DNA of 64,000 nucleotides from Rhizobium mesoamericanum STM3625 (GCF_000312665.1 NZ_HF536772.1:3766886-3830885); one strand, 5' to 3'; positions 44,762 through 54,031 are shown, numbered from the stretch's first letter. The notes: generated by a model not told the origin, from the letters alone. Program-made: numbers and translations.

Positions 44762-45909
44762 GCAGCAACATCACAGCCAACTGGAGCTATCCGACCGCCT
44801 TCAAACTCGGCCGGGGGCGCATCAAGGAACTGGCGGACGCCTGCAAGAGCCTCGGCATGAAGAAGCCGCTGCTGATCACCGATCGTGGCCTCGCCTCCAT
44901 GGCGATCACCAACACCGCGCTCGACATTCTCGCAGACGCCGGCCTCGGCCGCGCCATCTTCGCCGACGTCGATCCGAACCCGAACGACAAGAACCTTGCG
45001 GCTGGCGTCAAGGCGTTCAAGGATGGCGGCCACGACGGCGTCGTTGCCTTCGGCGGCGGTTCGGGCCTCGATCTCGGCAAGTGCGTGGCGTTCATGGCTG
45101 GCCAGACGCGGCCGGTCTGGGATTTCGAGGATATAGGTGACTGGTGGACGCGCGCCAGCGTCGATGGTATCGCGCCGATCGTGGCGGTGCCGACGACGGC
45201 AGGCACCGGCTCGGAAGTCGGCCGCGCCAGCGTCATCACCAATTCCGAAACGCATGTGAAGAAGATCATCTTCCACCCGAAGTTCCTGCCCGGCGTCGTG
45301 ATCGCCGATCCGGAGCTGACAGTCGGCATGCCGAAGATCATCACGGCCGGAACGGGCATGGACGCTTTCGCGCATTGCCTGGAAGCCTATTCCTCGCCCT
45401 TCTATCATCCGATGTCAGCAGGCATCGCGCTTGAGGGGATGCGGCTCGTCAAGGAGTTCCTGCCGCGTGCCTACAAGGAAGGCACGGACCTCGAAGCTCG
45501 CGCCAACATGATGTCGGCTGCCGCCATGGGGGCGGTCGCCTTCCAGAAGGGCCTTGGTGCCATCCACGCGCTGTCGCACCCGATCGGTGCGGTCTACAAC
45601 ACCCACCACGGCATGACGAACGCCGTCGTGATGCCGGCGGTGCTGCGCTTTAACCGCTCGGCAATCGACGAGAAAATTTCGCGCGCTGCGGCCTATCTCG
45701 GAATCTCCGGTGGTTTCGACGGCTTCTATGACTACGTGCTGCAGCTCCGCGCCGAGCTCGGTGTTCCAGACAGCCTGTCGGCAATGGGGATAAAACCGGA
45801 TCGAATCGATGAGCTTTCGGCAATGGCGATCGAGGATCCGAGCGCTGGTGGCAATCCGGTCAAGATGACGCTCGAAAACACCAAGGCGCTCTTTAAGGAT
45901 TGCTTCTGA
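44758..45909 (+). CDS. Iron-containing alcohol dehydrogenase
   Basis: This 383-residue protein has the family III ADH layout: VVAFGGGSGLDLGKCVAFMA binds NAD, VAVPTTAGTGSEVGRASVIT follows, and the metal site uses GMDAFAHCLEA and HALSHPIGAVYNTHHG. It oxidises an alcohol to the aldehyde that the overlapping ALDH gene product would take. A strong terminator follows. An ADH is not needed for putrescine breakdown, so its presence points to a hydroxylated amine such as ethanolamine. Confidence 0.92.
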   Translation: MSSNITANWSYPTAFKLGRGRIKELADACKSLGMKKPLLITDRGLASMAITNTALDILADAGLGRAIFADVDPNPNDKNLAAGVKAFKDGGHDGVVAFGGGSGLDLGKCVAFMAGQTRPVWDFEDIGDWWTRASVDGIAPIVAVPTTAGTGSEVGRASVITNSETHVKKIIFHPKFLPGVVIADPELTVGMPKIITAGTGMDAFAHCLEAYSSPFYHPMSAGIALEGMRLVKEFLPRAYKEGTDLEARANMMSAAAMGAVAFQKGLGAIHALSHPIGAVYNTHHGMTNAVVMPAVLRFNRSAIDEKISRAAAYLGISGGFDGFYDYVLQLRAELGVPDSLSAMGIKPDRIDELSAMAIEDPSAGGNPVKMTLENTKALFKDCF

Positions 45910-45937
45910 ACTTAAGAAGACGGCGGACCTGAACTGG

Positions 45938-45969
45938 CCCGGAAAGCCTAGGCTTTCCGGGCTTTTTTG
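45938..45969 (+). terminator. Rho-independent terminator after the Fe-ADH gene
   Basis: A perfect 24-bp palindrome (CCCGGAAAGCC with GGCTTTCCGGG) is followed by CTTTTTTG. It marks the end of the catabolic operon. Confidence 0.93.
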
Positions 45970-46137
45970 TTCGTGCGCTTGGTGATTGCGAGAGGTTAAG
46001 GAAATGCGGGCCGCAATTTCAGGGGCTGCGTTTAGAAGTTATTAACCATGATTAGAAAGGATGCGTTAACCGCACGATGCATCCGAGAGTGCGCGACAGA
46101 GCCATAGAGCGGCTTACCATCCCTTCGAGGACCGACC

Positions 46138-46851
46138 ATGCCAGTCATCACTTTCGCAAACACCAAGGGCGGCGCCGGCAAGACGACAGCCGTCCTTCTC
46201 CTCGCCACCGAACTAGCCCAGAAGGGCTACCGGGTGACAATCCTCGACGCCGATCCGCAGCACTGGATTACGCGATGGCATGAAGTGTCCGGGCATGTGG
46301 CGAACATATCGGTGATCGATTTCGTCACGTCGGCATCCTTGCCGCTGCACATATCGGAAAACAAGCACAACACGGACTACTTCATCGTCGATCTTCCGGG
46401 TACGCGCAACCCGCTGCTTGCAACGGCAATCGGGCTTTCCGACCATGTGCTGATCCCGATCCAGGGATGCGCCATGGACGCACGCGGTGGCGCACAGGTC
46501 CTCGAATTGCTGCAATATCTGGATGAGAAGGCGGGTATCCGCATCGGGCACTCGGTGGTGCTGACGCGCGTCAACTCGATGGTGACGACGCGGGCGCTCT
46601 CGATCGTCAAGGCGCTGTTAAGCGAGAGACAGGTTGCAGTGCTCGAGACCGCGATCATCGAGCGGTCTGCCTTCCGCGATCTCTTTGATTGCGGCGGCAC
46701 GCTGCATTCCCTCGATCCGGCTCGCGTCAGCAACCTCGACAAGGCGCGGGAGAATGCCCGCTGCTTCGCCGAAGAGATCATGGGCAAGGTTCCGGTGAAG
46801 CTTCCGGAGCCGGCGCGAAGCACTGGTCCGCTGATCCGGTCAGCCGCCTAA
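46138..46851 (+). CDS. ParA/VirC1-family ATPase, orphan
   Basis: This 237-residue deviant Walker ATPase has FANTKGGAGKTTAVLLLATE (P-loop with the signature first Lys), VTILDADPQHWITRW and FIVDLPGTRNPLLATAIG. It is similar in size and pattern to VirC1 and to small ParA proteins that position cellular cargo. No parB or centromere-like repeat lies next to it, and the gene stands alone between two terminators. Its cargo is unknown. Confidence 0.88.
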   Translation: MPVITFANTKGGAGKTTAVLLLATELAQKGYRVTILDADPQHWITRWHEVSGHVANISVIDFVTSASLPLHISENKHNTDYFIVDLPGTRNPLLATAIGLSDHVLIPIQGCAMDARGGAQVLELLQYLDEKAGIRIGHSVVLTRVNSMVTTRALSIVKALLSERQVAVLETAIIERSAFRDLFDCGGTLHSLDPARVSNLDKARENARCFAEEIMGKVPVKLPEPARSTGPLIRSAA

Positions 46852-46867
46852 AGTGTCTGAAGAAAAC

Positions 46868-46895
46868 AAAATGCGCCCTTTGCGGCGCATTTTTT
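46868..46895 (+). terminator. Rho-independent terminator after parA-like gene
   Basis: AAAATGCGCC and GGCGCATTTT form a 10-bp stem with a six-base loop and a T run. The A tract on the other side may make it work for the convergent L,D-transpeptidase gene too. Confidence 0.92.
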
Positions 46896-46918
46896 CTTGA
46901 GGGAATAGCGAGCAAAGA

Positions 46919-48268
46919 TCAGTCGGTGAATTCGACCGTAACGCCGGGCTTGACCATCTTGGCCAGTTCGGTGGCATCCCAGTTCGTCAGGCGAATACAG
47001 CCGTGGCTCTGGGTTCGGCCGATCTTCGATGGTTCTGGCGTTCCGTGGATCCCGTAAGTCGGCTTGGAAAGGGCCATCCAGACAGTGCCGACCGGGCCGT
47101 TCGGACCAGGCGGAATGTTCAGGATCTTGTCGTTGGCACCCTGCTGGAAATTGATCTTCGGATTGTAGGTATAGCCCGGATTGAAGGCGACGCGCTCGAC
47201 GCTCACCGTGCCTGAAGGTGAAGGTGTGTCGGTGGAGCCGATCGAGGCGGGGTAGGCGGCAATCAGATTGCCGGCATTGTCATAGGCAAAGACCTGCTTG
47301 CGGCCCTTGTCGGCGATGATGCGTGCAACCGATCCAGCCTTCGCTTCGCCTGGATTGACAACCTTGATGATCGTGCCGGGAACCGTGAAATCCACGCCCG
47401 GATTTATTTCCTTCAGGAAGCCTTCGTCCATATGGAAACGCTCGGCGAGCATTTCCGTCGTCGATGTGTAGCCGAGCGATGACATCGCAGCCTTATGCGC
47501 ATAATCCTCCGGGATTGCGGCAACGTACGGGCCGGCGGCATCCGCAGGCGCGATCGTGTAGCTGACGAGCGGCAATCCGCCGTTCAAGCGCAGCTGCTCT
47601 AGAATTGCGTCGGTGTTATTCGGATCAAGTGTCTCGCCCGTCATCTGCTGATAGGCATAGATTGCCTTGGTGACGTTTGCGCCCATGTGGCCATCGATCG
47701 CGCCCGGCGAAATGCCGGCGCGGTCCAGGAAAACCTGCAGGGCGACGATCTCGGACTTCGACTTGTTCTTGAGCGTGATCACCGGCTCCTGAGAAGGCTT
47801 CGGCTGCATCACAGCCGGCGGCTGCTGGTCCGGTTCGATCGATGCATAGTCATCGCTCTGCGGGTAAGGCTGATCGTCGAGCGGCTGGCGGTCGATTGGC
47901 GCGTTGCGCGGGATCGAGCCGGTCACGGCGCCGCGCTCGGCGTAACGACCATCGCCGTAGGGATCGTCGCCATAATAGACATCACCATTATAGGCGTCGC
48001 GCACCGGCGGGCGTGGGTAATAGCCCCGGGCTCGCATCTCGGTTGCGATCACGTTGCCATAGGGATCGACGAGGACGCGGTTGCCGCGTCGATCGCGCGC
48101 GTAAGCCGCGCCCGACGGGACATAGTCGAGGATGTCACCGTTCGGCGCCACGAAGACGACCTCACCCCGGCGCGCGTTATAAAACTGCGCCTCGGCAGAG
48201 GGTGCCGCGACAGCGATGGCCAGCAGGGCAGCTGCGGCAGACAATCCCGTTATTGCAAAGCGATTCAC
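46919..48268 (-). CDS. L,D-transpeptidase with peptidoglycan-binding domain
   Basis: This 449-residue exported protein has a signal peptide (FAITGLSAAAALLAIAVAAP). An N-terminal segment is rich in Tyr, Pro and Asp (YYPRPPVRDAYNGDVYYGDD). A PG_binding_1 domain lies near 185-235 (VALQVFLDRAGISPGAIDGH). The C-terminal YkuD domain has YGIHGTPEPSKIGRTQSHGC and IRLTN, with the catalytic His and Cys. It forms 3-3 cross-links in peptidoglycan, important in polar-growing Rhizobiales. The start is GTG 48268 with GAAGG upstream. Confidence 0.92.
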   Translation of the reverse strand: MNRFAITGLSAAAALLAIAVAAPSAEAQFYNARRGEVVFVAPNGDILDYVPSGAAYARDRRGNRVLVDPYGNVIATEMRARGYYPRPPVRDAYNGDVYYGDDPYGDGRYAERGAVTGSIPRNAPIDRQPLDDQPYPQSDDYASIEPDQQPPAVMQPKPSQEPVITLKNKSKSEIVALQVFLDRAGISPGAIDGHMGANVTKAIYAYQQMTGETLDPNNTDAILEQLRLNGGLPLVSYTIAPADAAGPYVAAIPEDYAHKAAMSSLGYTSTTEMLAERFHMDEGFLKEINPGVDFTVPGTIIKVVNPGEAKAGSVARIIADKGRKQVFAYDNAGNLIAAYPASIGSTDTPSPSGTVSVERVAFNPGYTYNPKINFQQGANDKILNIPPGPNGPVGTVWMALSKPTYGIHGTPEPSKIGRTQSHGCIRLTNWDATELAKMVKPGVTVEFTD

Positions 48269-48477
48269 GTCTTCATACCCTTCAGTGACTTGGCCGACAC
48301 ACACCTGCGAATTTTGACGCTAGTGTGGAATTTATGAAATCGTGCTGAACAAAAGATAAAAATCCCGTGATTTCTCCTTTAGTCATATACGTTTGTGGCA
48401 ACCCGCACCGTCGTGATTGACGAAATCCCGCCCGAGACATAACGCTGCAGAGGCCGCTACCGGGAGGACGTTGAACG

Positions 48478-49317
48478 ATGATTGAATTTGCCGCCGCCAC
48501 AGGGCCGACATTGATGCTGGACGAAACTTCGTTGATGGACATCGGCGGATGTATCGTCAACGGTGTCGACATCGCGCCCAAGACGGCGGTTCCCGATGAC
48601 GGCGATGCACGCATTTCGCATTCCGTGCAAGGCTTCCTGTTTACCTGCGGACCGGACCATATCCGTCACCGCGAACCGGTTCCCGGCCGTACTGATGGCA
48701 AGGTCTATCCCCTGCATGGCTCGGGCCCTGGCCACGCAGCCAGAATTCTCTTTACCAAATTCGAGAATGGGAATGCCGAGTGCCGGGCGGATATCGACAT
48801 CGTAACGGTCGAAGGCCTGCCGGCTCGCATCGAGCGTCACTGGTTCATTGACGGGCGGACTGGCGAGGTCAATCTCAAGGACAAGGTCCTCAACGTGAGC
48901 GACCAGATCGTGCCGACCTTCCTGATGTACCATATGAATATAGGCGGGAAATGGTTCGACGCCGGCACGCGTCTTGAAGGCAAGATGCTCGATGGCGGCG
49001 GTTTTCCCTGGAATTTCGGTAAGGAACCGGGCGGCATCTTCTGCGTAGAGGCGCCGGCAACGGAAGGCAGCTTTGCTGAGGTGCGTCTTGGCCCAATTGC
49101 ATCGATCGGCGGCAAGACCCTCAGAGTGCGCGTCCTTGCCGAGACGTTGCCGCACCTGCAGGTCTGGCGCAATCAGAAGGCGCCCGCCGACGTGCTGGGT
49201 ATTGAGCCGGTATCACATCGTTGGGTGTCGCGGTCCGAGTTGGAGGCATCGGGCGAATTCGTCATGCTCGCGCCCGGCGAGAGCCGAAATTATGGGCTCA
49301 GCTTCGCTTTCGTTTGA
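48478..49317 (+). CDS. Aldose-1-epimerase-like (DUF4432-type) protein
   Basis: This 279-residue protein with a galactose-mutarotase-like fold resembles the DUF4432 family: YPLHGSGPGHAARILFTKFE with the conserved His-Gly, VPTFLMYHMNIGGKWFDAGT and HLQVWRNQKAPADVLGIEPV. The family is expected to bind sugars, but its substrate is unknown. GGGAGGACGTTGAACG precedes the ATG. It is followed 69 bp later by the DUF442 gene and may share a transcript with it. Confidence 0.75.
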   Translation: MIEFAAATGPTLMLDETSLMDIGGCIVNGVDIAPKTAVPDDGDARISHSVQGFLFTCGPDHIRHREPVPGRTDGKVYPLHGSGPGHAARILFTKFENGNAECRADIDIVTVEGLPARIERHWFIDGRTGEVNLKDKVLNVSDQIVPTFLMYHMNIGGKWFDAGTRLEGKMLDGGGFPWNFGKEPGGIFCVEAPATEGSFAEVRLGPIASIGGKTLRVRVLAETLPHLQVWRNQKAPADVLGIEPVSHRWVSRSELEASGEFVMLAPGESRNYGLSFAFV

Positions 49318-49386
49318 GTGATCTGCGGTTGACGATGGCCATGGGGCGGCGTAGTCATTCAGCCCACGATTTCAGGAGGATTAGCG

Positions 49387-49725
49387 ATGGACATTCGCCA
49401 GATCGACGACGAGTATTCGGTTTCGGGGCAGATTTCGGTCGAGGATCTCGATCAGATCAAGTCCCAGGGCTTCAAATCGATCGTCTGCCATCGTCCGGAC
49501 GATGAAAGTCCCGACCAGACGCCCTATGCGCTGGTAGCAGCGCGCGCCAAGGAACTCGGCCTTGACATAGCACACGTGCCGGTCGGCCCGATGGGTGTCA
49601 CCGAGGAAGCGATCGCCGGCATGGTCGACGCGCTCGATGAATTCCCGCGCCCGATGCTCGGCTACTGCCGCTCCGGCGCCCGCTCGACCGCGATCTATCA
49701 GAAGACGCACCACATCCGCGCTTAA
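49387..49725 (+). CDS. DUF442/beta-lactamase-hydrolase-like phosphatase
   Basis: This 112-residue protein has a cysteine-phosphatase fold: IVCHRPDDESPDQTPYALVA, then MLGYCRSGARSTAIYQ carrying the C-x5-R loop. Free-standing members in rhizobia (TIGR01244 type) are often called sulfur transferases. In some genomes the domain is fused to a persulfide-dioxygenase-like hydrolase. AGGAGGATTAGCG precedes the ATG. Substrate unknown. Confidence 0.87.
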   Translation: MDIRQIDDEYSVSGQISVEDLDQIKSQGFKSIVCHRPDDESPDQTPYALVAARAKELGLDIAHVPVGPMGVTEEAIAGMVDALDEFPRPMLGYCRSGARSTAIYQKTHHIRA

Positions 49726-49747
49726 TACCGATCACCGAGCAAGCTTC

Positions 49748-49780
49748 GACGCCGCTCCATTCAAGCGGCGTCTTTCATTT
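49748..49780 (+). terminator. Terminator between DUF442 and ridA genes
   Basis: GACGCCGC and GCGGCGTC form an 8-bp stem with a nine-base loop followed by TTTCATTT. The tail is imperfect, so read-through to ridA is possible. Confidence 0.75.
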
Positions 49781-49798
49781 CATCAATAGGAGAAAAAT

Positions 49799-50143
49799 AT
49801 GACCATCAAGCGCATCGACGTTGGCGCCCGTATGAGCGGCGCAGTCGTCCACGGCAACACCGTCTACCTCGCTGGCCAGGTCGGCGAAGGCGAAAGCGTC
49901 ACGGAACAGTGCAAGTCCGCGCTCGCCGAAGTCGATCGTCTGCTTGCTGCAGCCGGCTCGAACAAGTCGAAGATTCTGCAGACCCTGATTTATCTCTCCG
50001 ACATGTCCTACTTTGCGGAAATGAACGCTGCTTGGGAAGCTTGGGTCGATCCGGCGAACACGCCAGCTCGCGCGACCAGCGAAGCCAAGCTTGCTGCGCC
50101 GAAGTACAAGGTCGAGTTCACGGTTACGGCCGCCCTCGACTAA
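49799..50143 (+). CDS. RidA-family protein
   Basis: This 114-residue protein of the YjgF/RidA fold has VYLAGQVGEGESVTEQCKSA, LLAAAGSNKSKILQTLIYLS and NTPARATSEAKLAAPKYKVE. The Arg in PAR corresponds to the carboxylate-binding Arg of enamine deaminases. RidA clears reactive 2-aminoacrylate. The sequence departs from the archetype near its end, so it may be a different Rid subgroup. AATAGGAGAAAAAT precedes the ATG. Confidence 0.87.
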   Translation: MTIKRIDVGARMSGAVVHGNTVYLAGQVGEGESVTEQCKSALAEVDRLLAAAGSNKSKILQTLIYLSDMSYFAEMNAAWEAWVDPANTPARATSEAKLAAPKYKVEFTVTAALD

Positions 50144-50164
50144 CCCGACGGGCCTTGCAGTCAT

Positions 50165-50195
50165 AAAAGCCGGTGGGTTCGCTCACCGGCTTTTT
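50165..50195. terminator. Bidirectional terminator between ridA and the ThDP-enzyme gene
   Basis: AAAAGCCGGTG (50165-50175) and CACCGGCTTTT (50184-50194) form an 11-bp stem with A and T tracts on both sides. It overlaps the stop codon of the convergent ThDP-enzyme gene (50183-50185). Confidence 0.9.
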
Positions 50196-51841
50196 GTATG
50201 GGCGATTTCGGAAAGAGTACGCGTCGGCGTAATGGCCTCCCGATCGAGCTTTACCTCGATGATCGAGGGCTTGCCGCTCGCCCGCGCACGCTTAAACGCG
50301 TCCGCGAAATCTTCCGTCGTTTCGACCGTCTCCCCATGGCCGCCGAACGCGCGCGCAAGCGCGGCAAAGTCCGGGTTGGTCAGATCGGTGCCGCTGACGC
50401 GCCCCGGATACTCGCGCTCCTGATGCATGCGGATGGTGCCATACATGCCGTTATTGATGACAATGGCGATGATCGGCAGGTTGTAGCGCACAGCGGTCGC
50501 AAACTCCTGGCCGTGCATCAGGAAACAACCGTCTCCGGAAAAACAGACGACCTCACGTTCGGGAAAAAGGTGCTTGGCCGCCACGGCGGCCGGCAGACCA
50601 TACCCCATGGAGCCGGACGCCGGTGCCGCCTGGGTGTTGAACTGACGGAATCGATGGAAGCGATGCAGCCAGGTGGCATAGTTTCCGGCGCCGTTGGTGA
50701 AGATTGTGTCGGGGCGCGTGTTTGCCTCGATCCACTCCATGATCGGTCCCATGTGAACTGCACCGGGACCGGTCTTTGGCGGGGTCGACCAGGCGATGTA
50801 GGCCTGGTGCATCCGTTCGGTCCGCTCCACCCATCCGATGTCCCTTGGTGCCTCAAGATCAGCAAGATTAGCAACGAAGTCACTCGGGCTCGCACAGATT
50901 GCAAGGTCGGGTCTGTAGACACGACCAAGCTCGGAAGGATCGGGATGAATGTGCACGAGCGATTGCTGCGGATAGGGGACGTTAATCAGCGTATAGCCGG
51001 AGGATGGCATTTCCGACATCCGCCCGCCGAACAGGATCAGCAGGTCGCTCTCCTTGATCTCCCTGGCCAGCGCGGGGTTGATACCGATACCGACGTCGCC
51101 GGCATAGTTCGGATGCAGATGGTCAAACAGCATCTGCCGACGGAACGAGCAGCCGACCGGCAGAGCGAAGCGTTCCGAGAAGGTCTTCAGATCGGCAACC
51201 GCATCTGCATCCCAGCGCGTGCCGCCGACGATGACCATCGGTCGCTCCGCTTTCAGTAGGCGAAGGCAAAGGTCGTCGATCTGGCGGCGGCCGGGATGGG
51301 CTTCGACGCTGGAAAAGCGCTTCGCACGAGGAGCCTCCACTTCGTCCCGGAGCATGTCTTCGGGCAGTGACAAGACAACAGGGCCGGGACGGCCCGACGT
51401 TGCGATTGCAAAGGCGCGGGTAACGAATTCCGGAATGCGCGCAGCGTCGTCGATCTCGCCCACCCACTTGCTGAATTCTGTCAGGGCGCGGCGGAACTCG
51501 ACCTCCTGAAACGCCTCTCGTTCTCTTGCGTCGCGCTGGACCTGTCCGATGAAGAGGATCATCGGAATGGAATCCTGCCGGGCGATGTGCAGTCCGGCGG
51601 TGGCGTTCGTGGCACCGGGGCCGCGGGTAACCATGCAGATGCCCGGCTCGCCGGTCAGTCTGCCCCAGGCATCTGCCATCATGGCAGCACCGCCCTCCTG
51701 GCGGCAGACGATCACCTCGATCTCGCTGTCGTAGAGCGCATCGAGAACGGCAAGGAAACTCTCGCCGGGCACGCAGGTGAGGCGTTTCACCCCATTCGCT
51801 TTCAAGGCCTCGACGATCAGTTCCCCGCCCGTTTTCTTCAT
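50183..51841 (-). CDS. Thiamine-diphosphate-dependent enzyme, acetolactate-synthase/decarboxylase-like
   Basis: This 552-residue protein has three ThDP domains. The Pyr domain has CRQEGGAAMMADAWGRLTG with the catalytic Glu region (E of CVPGESFLAVLD) and GPGATNATAGLHIA. A central domain follows. The PP domain has GSMGYGLPAAVAAKHLFPER and VVCFSGDGCFLMHGQEF, with the GDG...N metal-binding motif completed by INNGMYGT. It could be a decarboxylase, carboligase or 2-hydroxyacyl-CoA lyase. Its start overlaps the end of a CoA-transferase gene (ATGA). The product must be guessed from that pairing. Confidence 0.87.
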   Translation of the reverse strand: MKKTGGELIVEALKANGVKRLTCVPGESFLAVLDALYDSEIEVIVCRQEGGAAMMADAWGRLTGEPGICMVTRGPGATNATAGLHIARQDSIPMILFIGQVQRDAREREAFQEVEFRRALTEFSKWVGEIDDAARIPEFVTRAFAIATSGRPGPVVLSLPEDMLRDEVEAPRAKRFSSVEAHPGRRQIDDLCLRLLKAERPMVIVGGTRWDADAVADLKTFSERFALPVGCSFRRQMLFDHLHPNYAGDVGIGINPALAREIKESDLLILFGGRMSEMPSSGYTLINVPYPQQSLVHIHPDPSELGRVYRPDLAICASPSDFVANLADLEAPRDIGWVERTERMHQAYIAWSTPPKTGPGAVHMGPIMEWIEANTRPDTIFTNGAGNYATWLHRFHRFRQFNTQAAPASGSMGYGLPAAVAAKHLFPEREVVCFSGDGCFLMHGQEFATAVRYNLPIIAIVINNGMYGTIRMHQEREYPGRVSGTDLTNPDFAALARAFGGHGETVETTEDFADAFKRARASGKPSIIEVKLDREAITPTRTLSEIAHTKSR

Positions 51842-53040
51842 GATGATCTTTTCCTCTCAAGTTCGGCGAGCTCGGCCAGAACTTCCTCCTGATGTTCTCC
51901 AAGCCTCGGGCTCGGACGCTCGTAGCGCAGGGGCGTCCGCGATAGCACGACCGGCGTCCTGACGCCGGGGATGACCGTACCCCTTGCGTCGGAAAGATCT
52001 ACCCGCAGTCCGCGCGCCTGAATTTGCGGATCCGCAAACATTTCTTCGATGGTATTGATCGCACCGGCCGGAACTGCGTCCGCCTCACAGGCTTTCAACA
52101 GGTCGGCTTTCTGCCATTTCAGCGTTTCGGTCGAAACGAGCCTTCGGACCTCGTCGCGGTTTGCAACCCGCGCCTTGTTCGTCGCGTATCGTGGATCGTC
52201 GGCGGTGCCCTCAAGGCCGAGGATCGCGCACAGGCGGCGGAACTGGCCGTCATTGCCCACTGCGAGGATCAGATAGCCGTCGGCCGCCGGCACCACTTCA
52301 TAAGGAGAAATGTTCGGATGTGCGTTTCCAAGTCGCGTCGGGGCGCGGCCGGAGACCAGGTAGTTCATGTTCTGGTTGGCGAGGACGGCGGATTGTACGT
52401 CGAGCAGGGCCATGTCGACCAGCTGCCCTTCGCCGGTCCTTTGCGCGTGGATGAGCGCTGCCTCGATCGCTGCCACCGCATAGATGCCGGTAAAGACGTC
52501 GGCGATCGCGACGCCCGCTTTCATCGGCTGTCCATCCGGCTCGCCTGTTATCGACATGAAGCCGGACATGCCCTGAACAATATAGTCGTAGCCCGCCAGG
52601 CTGGCATAGGGACCGGTCTGGCCGAACCCGGTGATCGAGCAATAGACAAGCCTTGGGTTGATCTTTTTCAGGCTCTCGTAGTCGAGACCGTATTTCACGA
52701 GCCCGCCGAGCTTGAAGTTCTCGATGACCACGTCGGCCGTGGCGACAAGACGGCGGACCAGTTCCTGATCCTCTTTGCGCTTCAGGTCGGCAGTGATCGA
52801 GCGCTTGCCGCGGTTGGCTGCATGGTAGTAGGCGGCGGAGAGATTTTCGCCGTCGGCACCCTCAACGAAGGGCGGCCCCCAGTGCCGTGTGTCATCGCCG
52901 CCATCAGGGTTTTCGACCTTGATGACGTCGGCGCCGAGGTCGGCCAGCATCTGGCCGGCCCAAGGACCGGCGAGCACCCTCGCAAGCTCGATCACGCGGA
53001 TGCCGGATAACGGTGGCTTTTGAGGCTGATTGTCCGTCAT
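51838..53040 (-). CDS. Class III (CaiB/BaiF) CoA-transferase
   Basis: This 400-residue protein opens GIRVIELARVLAGPWAGQML and continues DLGADVIKVENPDGGDDTR, both typical of formyl-CoA-transferase-like enzymes. The catalytic Asp is in GEGQLVDMALLD near residue 190. It moves CoA between carboxylic acids. The gene is 18 bp after the EamA transporter gene and overlaps the ThDP-enzyme gene by 4 bp. This suggests activation of an imported acid to its CoA ester, then ThDP-dependent cleavage, by analogy with oxalate metabolism (Frc/Oxc), although the ThDP enzyme is not obviously Oxc. Confidence 0.9.
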   Translation of the reverse strand: MTDNQPQKPPLSGIRVIELARVLAGPWAGQMLADLGADVIKVENPDGGDDTRHWGPPFVEGADGENLSAAYYHAANRGKRSITADLKRKEDQELVRRLVATADVVIENFKLGGLVKYGLDYESLKKINPRLVYCSITGFGQTGPYASLAGYDYIVQGMSGFMSITGEPDGQPMKAGVAIADVFTGIYAVAAIEAALIHAQRTGEGQLVDMALLDVQSAVLANQNMNYLVSGRAPTRLGNAHPNISPYEVVPAADGYLILAVGNDGQFRRLCAILGLEGTADDPRYATNKARVANRDEVRRLVSTETLKWQKADLLKACEADAVPAGAINTIEEMFADPQIQARGLRVDLSDARGTVIPGVRTPVVLSRTPLRYERPSPRLGEHQEEVLAELAELERKRSS

Positions 53041-53058
53041 GTTCCTCCCACGAGCAGA

Positions 53059-54015
53059 TCAGGGCGCCAGGGCCGATTGAGGTGTATCGGATACCGGTTT
53101 GGATGCAAAGCGTCGCTCGCGCCAGATGATGTAGAGGCCCGATGCGATGATGATGGCGATGCCGAGCCATTTGACGGCATCCGGAAAGTCGCCAAAGACG
53201 AGCCAAGCGAAGATGGTTGCCGACACGATCTCGAAATACTGCAGTGGCGCCAGCGTCGAGGCGGGCGCTGCGCGGTAGGCATAGACGCCGAAGATGCCGG
53301 CAGTGGCCGCCGTCACACCGACGCCGAGCAAATAGAGGTAGCCCCGGGCATCGGGTATTACGGAGTCAAAGACGTCGGAACCCGTGCCGTTGCCGACAGC
53401 AAGCAGGATGATGCAGAACAGCAGGCCCCAGATGCCCATCTGAAATTGCATTGCCCACGGGTCTTCCCGGTGCGAAAGCACGCGCGTCATCAAAGCGAAG
53501 ATAGCGATGCAAAATGCGCTGACGACAGGCAGGAGCGCGACATAGCCGACTTCCTGGAAGCTTGGCTGGATGATCAGCATTGCACCGAAGAAGCCGACGC
53601 CGCAGGCCGTATAGCGGCGCCAACCGATCGTCTCCTTGAGGAAGATGCTGCTCAGGATCGTCAATATGATGGGCTCGACGAAGAAGATCGCGATTGCGTC
53701 GGCAACCGGCATGTACTTTAGCGTCGTGACAAAGGAGACCATGGATAGGGTTATGACGGCGCCTCGGATGGCATGAAAGATGTTGGCGCGCCAGGAAAAG
53801 CTCTTCCAGCTTCCGCGCCAGACAACGATCGGCAGCATGCAGAGGGCCTGCACGACAAAGCGTGCGGCTGTGATTTCCGCCGCAGGAATCGTGGCGATCG
53901 CGAGCTTGGAAAAGATGTCGATGAGCGGGGAGACAAACACTGACAGGAACATCAGCAAAATGCCGGTCGAGACCTCCGAAACGGGGGCGGGACGGGTAGA
54001 AATGCCATTGCTCAT
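53059..54015 (-). CDS. EamA/DMT-superfamily transporter
   Basis: This 318-residue protein has ten predicted membrane helices in two EamA repeats. The first starts GILLMFLSVFVSPLIDIFSK and has MPVADAIAIFFVEPIILTIL, and the second has APLQYFEIVSATIFAWLVFG. The family exports or imports metabolites. ATG 54015 has AAGGA upstream. It lies 16 bp after the hydrolase gene in the four-gene operon. Confidence 0.9.
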   Translation of the reverse strand: MSNGISTRPAPVSEVSTGILLMFLSVFVSPLIDIFSKLAIATIPAAEITAARFVVQALCMLPIVVWRGSWKSFSWRANIFHAIRGAVITLSMVSFVTTLKYMPVADAIAIFFVEPIILTILSSIFLKETIGWRRYTACGVGFFGAMLIIQPSFQEVGYVALLPVVSAFCIAIFALMTRVLSHREDPWAMQFQMGIWGLLFCIILLAVGNGTGSDVFDSVIPDARGYLYLLGVGVTAATAGIFGVYAYRAAPASTLAPLQYFEIVSATIFAWLVFGDFPDAVKWLGIAIIIASGLYIIWRERRFASKPVSDTPQSALAP

Positions 54016-54031
54016 CGCGAAATCCTTCAGT

